Assembly (NCBI RefSeq): GCF_020535545.1
Contig: NZ_CP084752.1
Location: 2,321,501-2,385,500, forward strand
Source of the DNA: Roseateles sp. XES5
GTDB lineage: Bacteria; Pseudomonadota; Alphaproteobacteria; Rhizobiales; Rhizobiaceae
Direction: 5' to 3'
Length of the DNA: 64,000 nt
The notes beneath the pieces are model-generated. The model saw only the letters and a list, made by a program, of their open reading frames with translations, made no database searches and was not told the DNA's origin. Position numbers and translations under genes: made by a program. Positions 37,607-47,199 of this stretch are shown here, piece after piece; position 1 is the first letter of the stretch, and each line of letters starts with the position of its first letter.

Positions 37607-38553
37607 CGGACCAGCGTCTCGTCCAGGAGGGCCATGACCTTCTCGGCATCGATGCCGATGCAGGCGTGCTGGCTCGGCAAGCCGTCCCAGTTGCCGGGCG
37701 GGAAGCTGCGGGTGTCGGGCTTCTGGATCGTCTGGCCGTCGGCGATGCCGCCGGCGACGACGCGGATGGCGCCGCTGCGGGTGGTGAAGAGCTCCGGTGC
37801 GACGAGATAGATGCAGGCGCAGCTGTCGTGCACCACCATGCCCTCGTCCTTCACGTGCTGGCCGTAGAAGTCGATGTAGAACTGCGAGATGTCGGAGAGC
37901 AGCTTGAGGTGTGTGCCGTTCTTCGCGGTCAGTTCCGCAAGGCGCCTGCGCGTCATGACGGTCTTCATCGTCACGTCGAGGCCGACGACGACCACCTTCC
38001 ACGGCGCGCCCATCACCGCGTCGGCCGCTTCCGGATCGCCGTGGATATTGGCTTCTGCGGCCGGCGTGATGTTGCCGGGCACGTCGAAGGCGCCGCCCAT
38101 GATGATGACCTGCTTGACGAGGCCGGCGATCTCCGGGGCTTCCTTCAGCGCATAGGCGAGGTTCGACATGCGGCCGACGGCAATGAGCGTCACTTCGCCG
38201 GGATTGGCGCGGACCGTCTCGATGATGAAGCGCGGCGCGCTGCGCGGGTCGACCGGCAGGTCGATCGTCTCGGGCACGTCGATGTTGCCGAGGCCGTCAT
38301 GGCCGTGGATCATCACGGGCCAGTCGACGGGGTTGCGCATCGGGTTGTAGGTCTTGCCTTCGCCACGGGCGACGGGGGCTGCAATGCCCCATTCGCGCTT
38401 CAGGAACAGCGCGTTGCGCGTCGTCGTCTCGATGGAAGCATTGCCGAAGACGGTGGTGATGCCGATCAGGTCGATCTCGGGGTGATTGTGCAGGAAGAGA
38501 AGCGCCATGGCGTCGTCGACGCCGGGATCCGTATCGAAAATAACCTTATGCAT
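37603..38553 (-). CDS. Inosine-uridine-preferring nucleoside hydrolase
   Basis: 316 residues. The Ca2+-binding Asp cluster DTDPGVDDAMALLF at the N-terminus, NPGEVTLIAVGRMSNLAYAL near 125 and the third Asp in MVVHDSCACIYL near 240 define the family, which cleaves the N-glycosidic bond of nucleosides. The ATG at 38553 has a modest AAGAGA RBS; upstream in-frame sequence is non-coding. Operon with a DadA-like gene 40 bases upstream. Its TAG stop lies within the dispersed repeat. Confidence 0.92.
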   Translation of the reverse strand: MHKVIFDTDPGVDDAMALLFLHNHPEIDLIGITTVFGNASIETTTRNALFLKREWGIAAPVARGEGKTYNPMRNPVDWPVMIHGHDGLGNIDVPETIDLPVDPRSAPRFIIETVRANPGEVTLIAVGRMSNLAYALKEAPEIAGLVKQVIIMGGAFDVPGNITPAAEANIHGDPEAADAVMGAPWKVVVVGLDVTMKTVMTRRRLAELTAKNGTHLKLLSDISQFYIDFYGQHVKDEGMVVHDSCACIYLVAPELFTTRSGAIRVVAGGIADGQTIQKPDTRSFPPGNWDGLPSQHACIGIDAEKVMALLDETLVR

Positions 38554-38593
38554 GGTCTCTTGCTTTCTTGTTGTTGTTCTAGAGATCGCGCGC

Positions 38594-39829
38594 TTACTGG
38601 AAGCGGGCGATGGAGAAGGGGGCGAGCGCGCTTTCGCCTTCCCTGGCAAGCAGGCGCGCCACGTGGCGGCCGGTCGTCGCCGCAAGCGTCAGGCCGACAT
38701 GGCCATGGCCGAAGGCAAAGGCGATGCGCGGGTCGCGCGGATGCAGGCTGATGACGGGAAGCGAATCCGGCGTCGAGGGGCGGCGGCCCATCCATTCCGT
38801 GCCGCCCTCTTCCTGGAGATCGGGCACGTAGCGGCGCATCTTTTTCCGCATGGCGGCGGCGCGCCTGTAATTGGCGGGGGCGTCGGGCGAGGCAAGCTCG
38901 ACCGCTCCGCCGATGCGCAGGGCATTTTCGAAGGGCGTAGCGACGAAGCCGTGTTCGGCGAAGAAGACCGGCATTTCCAGCGTGGTCGCGGGGTTCATGA
39001 AGGTCGTGTTGTAGCCGCGCTCGGTTTCGAGCAGCACCTTCAGGCCAAGATCGGCGACGAAGCGGCGTGACCAGATGCCCGAGGTGATCGCCAGCTTGTC
39101 GAAGGTGAATTCCCGCCCGCCTTCCGTCCGCACGATGACGCCGGCGTCAGCCTGCGCCACGGAGGAGACGGTGGCATCGAGCAGCGTTGCCCGCTCGCGC
39201 AGCGTCGCCTGCAGACGGCGCAGGAAGGTGAGGGGATATTCGAAGGTCTTGTGGCCATCGTTGAAGACGGCGCCCGCGAACGCTCCGGTGAGGGCCGGCA
39301 CCCGGCGGCGGGCTTCCGCCACATCGAGCGCCTCGACATTGCAGCCGATCAGCCTGGCGTTTTCCGTCTCGTGGGCGAAGGCCTTGTCCCGCGCGGCGAT
39401 GCTGTCGAAGACCGTCAGCGCGCCGGTGTCGCGCATATGGCCGGAGATGCCGGCGAAACTGCCGAGGCGGATATGGTCGGCTTCGGCGGTCTTCATCAGG
39501 TAGAGCAGGGCCGCGCGGCTTGCCGCCACCTTGGCGGGGCTGGCGGACAACAGGAACTTCGTCAGCCAGGGCATCAGCGACGGCAGGTCCTGCCAGCGCA
39601 GGGTGAGGGGGCCGAGGGGATCGAGCAGCCATTTCGGCACGGACAGCAGCATGTCCGGGCGGGCCAGCGGATCGATCTCCGGCACGGCGAGAATGCCGGC
39701 ATTGCCGACCGAGGCCGGCAGGCCGCCGGCGTCCCGCTCGAGGATCGTGACGCTGTGGCCCTGTTCCATCAGATAGAGCGCTGTGGCGCAGCCCATGAGG
39801 CCGCCGCCGACGATACCGATATGCGCCAT
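38594..39829 (-). CDS. dadA: FAD-dependent D-amino-acid dehydrogenase-like oxidoreductase
   Basis: 411 residues of the DAO/DadA family. Dinucleotide-binding IGIVGGGLMGCATALYLMEQGHSVTILERD, then VGNAGILAVPEIDPLARPDML and the C-terminal GHGHVGLTLAATTGRHVARLL. DadA oxidises D-amino acids to keto acids at the membrane using quinones. The gene is not beside an alanine racemase, so the symbol is by similarity only; related glycine/sarcosine-type oxidases are an alternative. Confidence 0.82.
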   Translation of the reverse strand: MAHIGIVGGGLMGCATALYLMEQGHSVTILERDAGGLPASVGNAGILAVPEIDPLARPDMLLSVPKWLLDPLGPLTLRWQDLPSLMPWLTKFLLSASPAKVAASRAALLYLMKTAEADHIRLGSFAGISGHMRDTGALTVFDSIAARDKAFAHETENARLIGCNVEALDVAEARRRVPALTGAFAGAVFNDGHKTFEYPLTFLRRLQATLRERATLLDATVSSVAQADAGVIVRTEGGREFTFDKLAITSGIWSRRFVADLGLKVLLETERGYNTTFMNPATTLEMPVFFAEHGFVATPFENALRIGGAVELASPDAPANYRRAAAMRKKMRRYVPDLQEEGGTEWMGRRPSTPDSLPVISLHPRDPRIAFAFGHGHVGLTLAATTGRHVARLLAREGESALAPFSIARFQ

Positions 39830-39935
39830 GCCGTCCCGTCGTGTTTGTCGTTCGTTGCGGCCGGTGAGGCCGATTGTTCGCGGCGGACGATAGACGGAAA
39901 CCGGGCGGCTGTCGACACAGCGCCAGCCGCGTGGA

Positions 39936-40778
39936 TCAGGCCTCCTGAACGGGCTTGCGGCTTTCCAGCATGCGTCTGATGAAGGCGAAGACGAAGAGGG
40001 CGCTCATCAAGAGCACGATGGTCGGGGCCGGCGCGCTGTCGATCATGAAGCTCAGCCAGATGCCGCAGAACGTGGCCCCGACGGCGACGGAAACGGCAAC
40101 CATCAGCATGCTCGGGAAGCGGCGGGTCAGGAGGGCCGCAATGGCGCCCGGGGCCACCAGCATGGCGATGGCAAGGATGATGCCGACCGCTTTCAGCGCG
40201 CCGACAACCACCAGCGACAAGACCGCGAGAAGGCCGTAATGCAGCAGCTTCACCGGCAGGCCGATGGCCGAGGCGTGCTGCCGGTCGAAGGCGTGCACCA
40301 GAAGATCCTTGCGGAAGAGCAGGATGAAGGCCGTCGAGGCAGCGGCGATGACGGCGGTCTCGATGAGGTCGGCGCCGGCGATGCCGAGCATGTCGCCGAA
40401 GAGGATATGGTCGAGGTGGATATCCGGCTGGATCTTCACATAGAGCACGAGGCCGAGGGCGAACATGCCGGAAAAGACGATGCCGAGCACCGTATCCTCC
40501 TTCACGCGGCTGTTGTCCTTGAGGTAGCCGGCGGCAAGCGCGCAGAAGAGGCCCGCGACGAAGGCCCCCGCCGCGAACGGCAGCCCCACCACATAGGCGA
40601 TGACGACGCCTGGCAGCACCGCGTGGGAGACCGCGTCGCCCATCAGCGACCAGCCCTTCAGCACGAGATAGCAGGAGAGCAGCGCCATCGGCACCGCGAT
40701 CATCAGCGTCACCAGAAAGGCGTTCTGCATGAAGGCGAGCTGGAAGGGCATGAGGGCGAGTTCGAACGTCTCGTTCAT
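39936..40778 (-). CDS. sitD: Manganese/iron ABC transporter permease SitD
   Basis: 280 residues, eight or so membrane spans, ABC-3 family. Starts [30 protein letters not shown] at 40778, overlapping the sitC stop. [30 protein letters not shown] is the family motif. Last gene of sitABCD. Confidence 0.92.
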   Translation of the reverse strand: MNETFELALMPFQLAFMQNAFLVTLMIAVPMALLSCYLVLKGWSLMGDAVSHAVLPGVVIAYVVGLPFAAGAFVAGLFCALAAGYLKDNSRVKEDTVLGIVFSGMFALGLVLYVKIQPDIHLDHILFGDMLGIAGADLIETAVIAAASTAFILLFRKDLLVHAFDRQHASAIGLPVKLLHYGLLAVLSLVVVGALKAVGIILAIAMLVAPGAIAALLTRRFPSMLMVAVSVAVGATFCGIWLSFMIDSAPAPTIVLLMSALFVFAFIRRMLESRKPVQEA

Positions 40779-41644
40779 GGCTGGTTGCCCTCCGAAAGGA
40801 GCGCCAGACGACTGCGGCGGCGCGCGGCCAGCAATCCGTGCTTCGGCGCGAAGAGGAAGGCGATGAGGAAGATCGCCGTCTGCAGAACGACGATGATGCC
40901 GCCGGTCGCCCCGTCGAGGAAATAGGAAAGGTATGCGCCGACGAAGCTCGTGCCAGCGCCGAGGGCGGCGGCAATGACGATGAGGCGTTGGAAGCGGTCG
41001 GTGAGGAGATAGGCCGTCGCGCCCGGCGTCACCACCATGGCGATGACGAGGAAGGCGCCGACCGTCTGCATGGCCGCGACCGTGGAGGCGCTGAGCAGGG
41101 TGAAGAACAGGATTTTCAGGCCCGTCGGGTTGAGGCCGATGGAGCGGGCATGGCTCTCGTCGAAGAAGGTGACCATCAGGTCCTTCCATTTGAGGAGCAG
41201 GATGACCAGCGTGACCGCGCCGATGATGGCGAGCTGGATCGTATCCTCGGGCGTCACGGCGAGAATGTTGCCGAGCACGATGGTCTGGATGTTCACCGGC
41301 GTCGGCGAGAGCGAGACCATGAAGAGGCCGAGGCCGAAGAAGGAAGAGAAGATCATGCCGATGATCGCATCCTCCTTCAGCCGCGTCTGGCGGTTGAGGA
41401 AGAGCATGGCGGCGGCGGCGAGCCCGCCGGAAAGGAAGGCCCCGGCCGCGAACGGCAGGCCCAGCATGTAAGCCCCGGCGACGCCGGGCACGATGGAGTG
41501 CGAGAGCGCATCGCCGATCAGCGACCAGCCCTTGAGCATGAGATAGGCGGAGAGGAAGCCGCAGATGCAGCCGACCAGCGCGCTCACCCACATGGCATTG
41601 ACCATGTAGCCATAGGTGAAGGGTTCCAGCAGCGCCTCGGTCAC
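40775..41644 (-). CDS. sitC: Manganese/iron ABC transporter permease SitC
   Basis: 289 residues, ABC-3 family permease; GTG start with GGAG 8 bases upstream, overlapping the sitB stop as [38 protein letters not shown] is the counterpart of the SitD motif; the two permeases form a heterodimer. Confidence 0.92.
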   Translation of the reverse strand: MTEALLEPFTYGYMVNAMWVSALVGCICGFLSAYLMLKGWSLIGDALSHSIVPGVAGAYMLGLPFAAGAFLSGGLAAAAMLFLNRQTRLKEDAIIGMIFSSFFGLGLFMVSLSPTPVNIQTIVLGNILAVTPEDTIQLAIIGAVTLVILLLKWKDLMVTFFDESHARSIGLNPTGLKILFFTLLSASTVAAMQTVGAFLVIAMVVTPGATAYLLTDRFQRLIVIAAALGAGTSFVGAYLSYFLDGATGGIIVVLQTAIFLIAFLFAPKHGLLAARRRSRLALLSEGNQP

Positions 41645-42501
41645 GGGGATTTCTCCTCGCCGTAGATGACGAAGGGACGCTCGTCGTCGGTGATGACCTT
41701 GACGGAGCGCCTGTCCTCGTCGTCGTGCAGGTCGTGGCCGCCGAGGATGAAGTGGCGCAGCACGCCGCCGAAGGCGCGCTCCAGATTGGCCTCCGTGAAG
41801 GTTTCCTTGGTCGGGCCGGAGGCGATGACGGTGCCTTTCACGAAGACCGTGCGGTCGCAGAAATCAGGCACGCTGCCGAGATTGTGGGTGGAGACGAGCA
41901 TGACGCGGCCTTCGTCGCGCAGCTTGCCGAGCAGCTCGATGATCTGCTCTTCGGTCGTGACGTCGACGCCGGTGAAGGGTTCGTCGAGCAGGATCACCTG
42001 CCCCTCCTGCGCCAGGGCGCGGGCGAGGAAGACGCGCTTGCGCTGCCCGCCGGAGAGCTCGCCGATCTGGCGCTTGCGGTAGGCGGTCATGTTGACGCGC
42101 GACAGGGCCTCGTCGACCATTTCATGGTCGCGTTTCGTCGGAATGCGCAGCCAGTTCATGTGGCCGTAGCGGCCCATCATCACCACGTCCTCGACCAGAA
42201 CGGGGAAGGTCCAGTCGACCTCCTCGGCCTGCGGCACATAGGCGACGAGGTTCTTCTTCAGGGCCTCGCGCACGGAAAGGCCGAGGATCGTGACCTTGCC
42301 GGCGGCGACGGGCACGAAACCCATGATGGCCTTGAAGAGGGTGGACTTGCCCGCGCCGTTGACGCCGACGAGCGCGGTGATCGTGCCTTTCGGCACGGAG
42401 AAGCTGGCATGGCGCAGCGCGGTGTGGCCGTTGCGGTAGGTGACGGTTACGTCTTCGGCGGCAATGCCGTCGATCTTCTTCGGCTTGCCGCCCATCATCA
42501 T
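41641..42501 (-). CDS. sitB: Manganese/iron ABC transporter ATPase SitB
   Basis: 286 residues. Walker [27 protein letters not shown] and [11 protein letters not shown]. The start is one of three consecutive ATG codons (42493-42501); the first overlaps the sitA stop as ATGA. The C-terminus carries a His/Asp stretch ([13 protein letters not shown]), as seen in other metal-importer ATPases. Confidence 0.93.
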   Translation of the reverse strand: MMMGGKPKKIDGIAAEDVTVTYRNGHTALRHASFSVPKGTITALVGVNGAGKSTLFKAIMGFVPVAAGKVTILGLSVREALKKNLVAYVPQAEEVDWTFPVLVEDVVMMGRYGHMNWLRIPTKRDHEMVDEALSRVNMTAYRKRQIGELSGGQRKRVFLARALAQEGQVILLDEPFTGVDVTTEEQIIELLGKLRDEGRVMLVSTHNLGSVPDFCDRTVFVKGTVIASGPTKETFTEANLERAFGGVLRHFILGGHDLHDDEDRRSVKVITDDERPFVIYGEEKSP

Positions 42502-43388
42502 TGCGAAAGGCCTTTCACGATCGTTTCGGAGGTGACCCGCAGGAGGTCGAGATAGGTGGGCACCGGACCGTCCGCCTCGCTGAGGGAATCGACGTAGAGG
42601 ATGCCGCCATAGGCTGCGCCCGTTTCCGCCGCCACCTGCTTGGCCGGATCGGCGGAGACGGTGCTTTCGGAGAAGACGACGTGGATATTGTGCTCGCGCA
42701 CCGCGTCGATCACCGCCTTTACCTGCTTGGGCGTGCCCTGCTGGTCGGCGTTGATCGGCCAGAGGAAGAGTTCCCTCAGGCCGAAGTCGCGGGTGAGGTA
42801 GCTGAAGGCGCCCTCGCTGGTCACGAGCCAGCGCTTTTCCTCCGGGAGCGCGCCGATCTTCGCCTTCATCTCCGCGCCGAGCGCCTTGATCTTGTCCGAA
42901 TAGGCCTTGGCGTTGGCGTCGTAGGTTGCGGCATTGGCCGGATCGAGCGCGCCGAGCGCCTTGCGGATGTTCTCGACATAGATCAACGCATTGTCGGGCG
43001 ACATCCAGGCATGCGGGTTCGGCTTGCCCTGATACGGGCCTTCCACGATGCTCATCGGCGCAATGCCGTCCGAGACCGTGACATTGGGCACGTCGCCGAG
43101 ATTGGCGAGAAATTTCTGGAACCAGAGTTCGAGGTTGAGGCCGTTCCAAAGGACCAGCTTGGCGTCCTGTGCCTTCAGGATGTCACGTGGCGTCGGCTGG
43201 TAGTTGTGGATCTCGGCGCCCGGCTTGGTGATCGATTCCACGGTTGCCGCATCGCCCGCCACATTCGCCGCGATATCGGCGATGATCGTGAAGGTCGTGA
43301 CCACCTTCGGCTTTTCCTGCGCGAGCGCCGGCGTGGTCATCAGAAGGGGCAGGCTTGCAAGAAGGGCATTGAACGATCGGCGAAGCAT
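42498..43388 (-). CDS. sitA: Periplasmic manganese/iron-binding protein SitA
   Basis: 296 residues, cluster A-I binding protein. ATG at 43388 with GGAG 8 bases upstream and signal peptide [20 protein letters not shown], ending ALA. Metal ligands typical of SitA/YfeA: the His in [11 protein letters not shown], the His of PHAWMSPDN, the Glu of [15 protein letters not shown] and the Asp of [10 protein letters not shown]. The [36 protein letters not shown] region follows the SitA/YfeA pattern, and the His-rich loop of ZnuA is absent, so manganese (with iron second) is preferred over zinc. Confidence 0.92.
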   Translation of the reverse strand: MLRRSFNALLASLPLLMTTPALAQEKPKVVTTFTIIADIAANVAGDAATVESITKPGAEIHNYQPTPRDILKAQDAKLVLWNGLNLELWFQKFLANLGDVPNVTVSDGIAPMSIVEGPYQGKPNPHAWMSPDNALIYVENIRKALGALDPANAATYDANAKAYSDKIKALGAEMKAKIGALPEEKRWLVTSEGAFSYLTRDFGLRELFLWPINADQQGTPKQVKAVIDAVREHNIHVVFSESTVSADPAKQVAAETGAAYGGILYVDSLSEADGPVPTYLDLLRVTSETIVKGLSQ

Positions 43389-43407
43389 AGGCTCTCCTGA
43401 GCTGCTT

Positions 43408-43424
43408 TTGCGAATGAGTTGCAA
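43408..43424. promoter_or_regulatory. Mur/Fur-type box 1 at the sitA start point
   Basis: TTGCGAATGAGTTGCAA, 17-base dyad with arms TTGC/GCAA and six of eight pairs matching. It covers the expected transcription start just downstream of the -10, where repression would block initiation. Confidence 0.6.
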
Positions 43425-43460
43425 TAAACTATAGGGCTGTTTCTCACGCTGTCAACGCAA

Positions 43461-43477
43461 TTGCAAATCATTCGCAA
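43461..43477. promoter_or_regulatory. Mur/Fur-type box 2 upstream of the sitA -35
   Basis: TTGCAAATCATTCGCAA, 17-base dyad that on the opposite strand reads TTGCGAATGATTTGCAA, very close to box 1. In rhizobia the Fur-like protein is Mur, which represses sitABCD when manganese is plentiful (established knowledge). The site also lies 120 bases before the divergent His/Glu-rich gene. Confidence 0.6.
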
Positions 43478-43599
43478 GAACGTCCCGAAATCGGACGCCT
43501 GCCGTTTAAAACTTCCGAAACGCCCTGCTTGTAGAGTGCGCCGAGTTCGCGCGCTCTCGGCGCGTCCATTGTTCTGCGTTCAAGAGAAGTCCGTCGCCC

Positions 43600-44316
43600 G
43601 TGAAGTTCCTTCCGACCTCGTTCCGTTTGTCCCGGAAGCTCCTGATCATCCTTGCCGGTGTCACCGTGCTGACGGGTGCCTCGGGCGCGGCGGCGATCTT
43701 CGTCGGGCGCGACGTGCTGCTCGGACCGCCGACCGAAGAGGTGTCGGGCGCCGCCTGCACGACGGTCACGACGGTGCGCCTCGACCGCAACGGCCAGCAC
43801 TGGCTGCGCAAATATGTCCGCTCCGACGCCAAGGATGGCGACGTGCGTATCAAGACCGCGCTCCGGGTCGCCGGCGCCGTATCCAATCACGAGGAAGCGG
43901 ATCTCTACCAGATCATCCTGCTCGATGCCGCCGGTCCGGTGAACCGGGCCGACATGCGCGGCCGTGCCATCGGCGCGGAGGTGCTTTTCGCGCGCGATCC
44001 CTCTGCCATTCCCGGCATGAGCGCTCCCTTCGTCGCCCGCTACACTTCCGGCACGCCGGCCGCGAACGGCGAATTCTACGGCGAGCGCAAGGAACTCTCG
44101 CTCGACGAGATCAAGACCATCGTCACCGGCATGCAGGAGCGGGAGGATTGCGTCGATCCGAACGCCGTCGCCGAAGCCGGCGAAGGTGGCGGCCATGGCG
44201 AGGCCAAGGCGGAGGCGGGCGGCCATGAGGCGCCGGCCGAGGGCAAGGCTGCCGGCGAGCATGCGAGCGCCGAGGGCGGCGAGGGCACCCACGAGGTCGC
44301 TGTGGCCGGACATTGA
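43600..44316 (+). CDS. Unknown membrane-anchored protein with His/Glu/Ala-rich tail
   Basis: 238 residues, GTG start, weak RBS (AAGAGAAG about 11 bases off). One N-terminal membrane span (about 12-36) and a soluble domain (about 45-190) with two Cys (AACTT, EDCVD). The last 45 residues are low-complexity Gly/Ala/Glu/His with six His, for example [20 protein letters not shown], a possible metal-binding tail. I recognise no family domain. It lies between sitA (divergent) and glyS. A link to metal uptake or simply to glyS as an operon neighbour are both possible. Confidence 0.7.
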   Translation: MKFLPTSFRLSRKLLIILAGVTVLTGASGAAAIFVGRDVLLGPPTEEVSGAACTTVTTVRLDRNGQHWLRKYVRSDAKDGDVRIKTALRVAGAVSNHEEADLYQIILLDAAGPVNRADMRGRAIGAEVLFARDPSAIPGMSAPFVARYTSGTPAANGEFYGERKELSLDEIKTIVTGMQEREDCVDPNAVAEAGEGGGHGEAKAEAGGHEAPAEGKAAGEHASAEGGEGTHEVAVAGH

Positions 44317-44334
44317 CGGCGTTTCCGTCGGCTC

Positions 44335-44371
44335 CACGGCATATTTGCCCCGGCCTCACGGCATATTTGCC
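44335..44371. promoter_or_regulatory. Tandem 15-base repeat with dyad symmetry upstream of glyS
   Basis: CACGGCATATTTGCC occurs at 44335-44349 and again at 44357-44371, exactly 22 bases (two helical turns) apart. Each copy has GGCA-N4-TGCC symmetry, and the second extends to ACGGCA-tatt-TGCCGT (44358-44373). Looks like a pair of protein-binding sites on one DNA face. Confidence 0.5.
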
Positions 44372-44441
44372 GTTGTAAAGCCCTGCCCAATTTTGCTAGC
44401 AGAGGGCACGATTTCCACCCCGTACCGGCACCGGCGTGCCG

Positions 44442-44463
44442 ACCCTTCCCGCGCGGGAAGGGT
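44442..44463 (+). other. Perfect 22-base palindrome before glyS
   Basis: Arms ACCCTTCCCGC (44442-44452) and GCGGGAAGGGT (44453-44463) with no spacer. It ends right where the glyS RBS (GAGGAAA) begins, so an RNA hairpin here could end upstream transcription or influence glyS translation. Confidence 0.55.
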
Positions 44464-44476
44464 GAGGAAAGTTGAC

Positions 44477-46591
44477 ATGCCCGATCTCCTGCTTGAACTC
44501 CGCTCCGAGGAAATTCCCGCCCGCATGCAGCGCAAGGCGGCCGGCGACCTGAAGAAGCTCGTCACCGACGCGCTGGTCGAGGCCGGCCTGACCTACGAGG
44601 GTGCGCGCGAATACTGGACGCCGCGCCGCCTGACGCTCGATATCCGTGGCCTCAACGCCCGCTCGAGCGACGTGCGCGAGGACATAAAGGGACCGGCGGT
44701 CTCGGCGCCCGAGCAGGCGATCCAGGGCTTCCTGCGCAAGGCGGGCCTTGCCTCCCTCGCCGAAGCCCATGTGCACAGCGATCCGAAGAAGGGCGATTTC
44801 TACATCGCCCATATCGTCAAGCCCGGCCGCCCGGCGGACGAGATCATCGCCGAGGTCATGCCGGGCATCATCCGCAATTTCCCCTGGCCGAAGTCGATGC
44901 GCTGGGGGGCAGCCTCGGCAAAGCCCGGCGCGATACGCTGGGTGCGCCCGCTGCAGTCGATCGTCTGCACCTTCGGCTCGGAAACCGAGGAAACCCGCGT
45001 CGTGCCCTTCGAGGTCGATGGCCTTGTCGCCGGCAACGTCACCTACGGCCACCGTTTCCACGCGCCCGAGGCGATCACCGTTCGCCGCTTCGAGGATTAT
45101 GCCGCGAACCTCGAAAAGGCGAAGGTCGTGCTCGACGCCGAGCGCCGCAAGCAGATCATCGCGACGGACGCCAACAACATCGCCTTTGCCAATGGCCTCG
45201 AACTGGTCGAGGACGAGGGCCTGCTGGAAGAGGTCTCGGGCCTCGTGGAATGGCCCCAGGTGCTGATGGGCACGTTCGACGAGGACTTCCTGGCGATCCC
45301 CTCGGAGATCATTCGCCTCACCATCAAGACGAACCAGAAATGTTTCGTCACCCGCAAGCCGGGCGCCGACACGCTCTCCAACCACTTCATTCTCATCTCG
45401 AACATCGAGGCGAAGGATGGCGGCAAGGAGATCGTGCACGGCAACGGCAAGGTGGTGCGCGCCCGTCTTTCCGACGCCAAGCACTTCTGGCTGCGCGACC
45501 AGGGCGACCTGCCGGACCTCGAGACGCTGAAGGCCTCCGCCGCGAAATTCGGCCTCGATCTGGCGAAGCCGCTCGACCAGCGCATGGCCAAGCTCGACGC
45601 GCTCAACGTCACCTTCCACGCCAAGCTGGGCACGCAGGGCGAACGCGTCGCCCGCATCCGCGCGCTGGCTGCGGAGCTTGCGAAGGTCACGGGTGCGGAC
45701 GCCGCTCTCGTCGACCGCGCCGTGGTGCTCGCGAAGGCGGACCTGCGCACCGAGGCCGTCGGTGAATTCCCCGAGCTTCAGGGCATCATGGGCCGCAAAT
45801 ACGCGGTCCTGCAGGGTGAGGATGCCGCCGTCGCCGAGGCCATCGAAGATCACTACAAGCCGCAGGGCCCTTCCGACCGCGTGCCCTCGGGCAAGGTCGG
45901 CCTCACCGTCGCGCTTGCCGACAAGCTCGACACGCTGATCGGCTTCTGGGCCATTGACGAGAAGCCGACCGGCTCGAAGGATCCCTACGCCTTGCGTCGC
46001 GCCGCCCTCGGCGTCATCCGCATGCTGCTGGAGAAGAACACCCGCCTGCCGCTCGCCTCCGTGGCGAAGGATCCGGACCTCGTCGCCTTCTTCCATGATC
46101 GCCTCAAGGTCTATCTGCGCGACATGGGCGCGCGCCACGACTTGATCGACGCCGTGCTGACGCCGGAAGCCGACGACCTCCTGATGGTCGCCCGCCGCGT
46201 CGAGGCGCTGACAGCCTTCATCACGTCGGAAGACGGCCGCAACCTTCTCGCCGGCACCAAACGCGCGACGCAGCTTCTGGCCGCCGAAGAAAAGAAGGGC
46301 ACCGTCGTCGAAGGCGCGGTCTCGCCTGCGCTCCTGACGCTCGATGCCGAAAAGGCGCTGCATGCCGCGGTGGAATCCGCGACCAAGGATGCGGCTGCAG
46401 CCGTCGCCAGGGAAGACTTCCGCTCCGCGATGGAAGCGCTCTCGACGCTGCGCGCCCCGGTCGACCAGTTCTTCAACGATGTGCTCGTCAATGATGAGGA
46501 CCCCGCCATCCGCGCCAACCGTCTCGCTCTGCTGTCGGCCATCCGCTCGGCCACGGGCACGGTTGCGGATTTCTCCAAGATCACGGGATAA
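44477..46591 (+). CDS. glyS: Glycyl-tRNA synthetase beta subunit
   Basis: 704 residues. The start [21 protein letters not shown] at 44477 has GAGGAAA about 7 bases upstream and the canonical [14 protein letters not shown] opening of GlyS; an earlier in-frame ATG is rejected. It charges tRNA-Gly together with the catalytic alpha subunit GlyQ in an alpha2beta2 enzyme. GlyQ is not encoded in this window. Full family length with no break. Confidence 0.96.
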   Translation: MPDLLLELRSEEIPARMQRKAAGDLKKLVTDALVEAGLTYEGAREYWTPRRLTLDIRGLNARSSDVREDIKGPAVSAPEQAIQGFLRKAGLASLAEAHVHSDPKKGDFYIAHIVKPGRPADEIIAEVMPGIIRNFPWPKSMRWGAASAKPGAIRWVRPLQSIVCTFGSETEETRVVPFEVDGLVAGNVTYGHRFHAPEAITVRRFEDYAANLEKAKVVLDAERRKQIIATDANNIAFANGLELVEDEGLLEEVSGLVEWPQVLMGTFDEDFLAIPSEIIRLTIKTNQKCFVTRKPGADTLSNHFILISNIEAKDGGKEIVHGNGKVVRARLSDAKHFWLRDQGDLPDLETLKASAAKFGLDLAKPLDQRMAKLDALNVTFHAKLGTQGERVARIRALAAELAKVTGADAALVDRAVVLAKADLRTEAVGEFPELQGIMGRKYAVLQGEDAAVAEAIEDHYKPQGPSDRVPSGKVGLTVALADKLDTLIGFWAIDEKPTGSKDPYALRRAALGVIRMLLEKNTRLPLASVAKDPDLVAFFHDRLKVYLRDMGARHDLIDAVLTPEADDLLMVARRVEALTAFITSEDGRNLLAGTKRATQLLAAEEKKGTVVEGAVSPALLTLDAEKALHAAVESATKDAAAAVAREDFRSAMEALSTLRAPVDQFFNDVLVNDEDPAIRANRLALLSAIRSATGTVADFSKITG

Positions 46592-46604
46592 TGGACGGGC
46601 GCTG

Positions 46605-47099
46605 ATGGCCGGCAATATCCTCATCAGCGCCTGCCTTGCCGGTCTGCCGGTTCGCTACAACGGATCGGCAAAACCCCTGGCGCACGAATCCGTCGCGCGC
46701 TGGCGGGCGGAGGGACGGCTGGTGACGCTGTGCCCGGAACTGGCGGGCGGCTTCCAGGTGCCGCGGCCGCCGGCGGAGATCGAGAACGGGTGCGATGGCG
46801 ACGACGTGCTCGACGGGCGGGCGCGGGTGCTGGAGATTTCCGGCGAGGACGTTTCCGTGGCCTATATCGTGGGTGCGCGCATCGCGCTCGATGTGGCGCG
46901 GGAGAACGGCTGCCGGCATGCGCTGCTGATCGACGGCAGCCCGTCCTGCGGATCCGGCTTCGTCTATGACGGCAGTTTTTCTGGCGCTCGGCATGCGGGG
47001 AAGGGCGTGACGGCGGCGCTTTTGCGCCGCAGCGGCATCGCCGTCTATTCCGACCGGGAGGTCGACAGGCTCGTCAGGGATCTGGGTGAGGATGGCTGA
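46605..47099 (+). CDS. DUF523 family protein
   Basis: 164 residues, starting 13 bases after glyS. Conserved Cys motifs ISACLAGLPVRYNG, LCPELAGGFQVPRPPAEIE and LIDGSPSCGSGFVYDG match DUF523, whose members (also found fused to DUF1722) have no settled function; the Cys set suggests metal or Fe-S binding. Its RBS is poor (GGACGGGCG). Probably co-transcribed with glyS. Confidence 0.82.
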   Translation: MAGNILISACLAGLPVRYNGSAKPLAHESVARWRAEGRLVTLCPELAGGFQVPRPPAEIENGCDGDDVLDGRARVLEISGEDVSVAYIVGARIALDVARENGCRHALLIDGSPSCGSGFVYDGSFSGARHAGKGVTAALLRRSGIAVYSDREVDRLVRDLGEDG

Positions 47100-47107
47100 T
47101 ACACGTA

Positions 47108-47131
47108 CGCCCCTGCTTGAGGTCAGGGGCG
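47108..47131 (+). terminator. Hairpin after the DUF523 gene
   Basis: Arms CGCCCCTG (47108-47115) and CAGGGGCG (47124-47131), loop of eight bases, nine bases after the stop. No U tract, so a weak or factor-dependent end for the glyS operon. Confidence 0.4.
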
Positions 47132-47162
47132 CACGGTCCGCTTGCGCGGATTCCTGTCAGTC

Positions 47163-47191
47163 TGGAGGGACTGAGAGGCAGGGTCCCTCCA
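47163..47191 (-). terminator. Hairpin after the small secreted-protein gene
   Basis: Arms TGGAGGGAC (47163-47171) and GTCCCTCCA (47183-47191), perfect, loop of eleven bases, just beyond the minus-strand stop at 47200. Lies between convergent genes and could serve both strands. No clear U tract. Confidence 0.4.
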
Positions 47192-47199
47192 CTATGGGC

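Larger units (their letters stand above)
43389..43599. promoter_or_regulatory. sitA promoter region with near-consensus sigma-70 promoter
   Basis: On the minus strand TTGACA (43450-43455), a 16-base spacer and TATAGT (43428-43433) form the best promoter of the window. It is bracketed by two Fur/Mur-type dyads. The remaining bases up to the divergent gene at 43600 hold only that gene's weak RBS. Confidence 0.75.

Noticed and set aside
42498..43388. Reading the metal importer as ZnuABC
   Set aside because: The binding protein lacks the His-rich loop and has SitA/YfeA-type text; two different permease genes match sitCD; the boxes are not Zur-like.
44396..46624. A 742-codon minus-strand open frame opposite glyS
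   Set aside because: Entirely antisense to a full-length GlyS.
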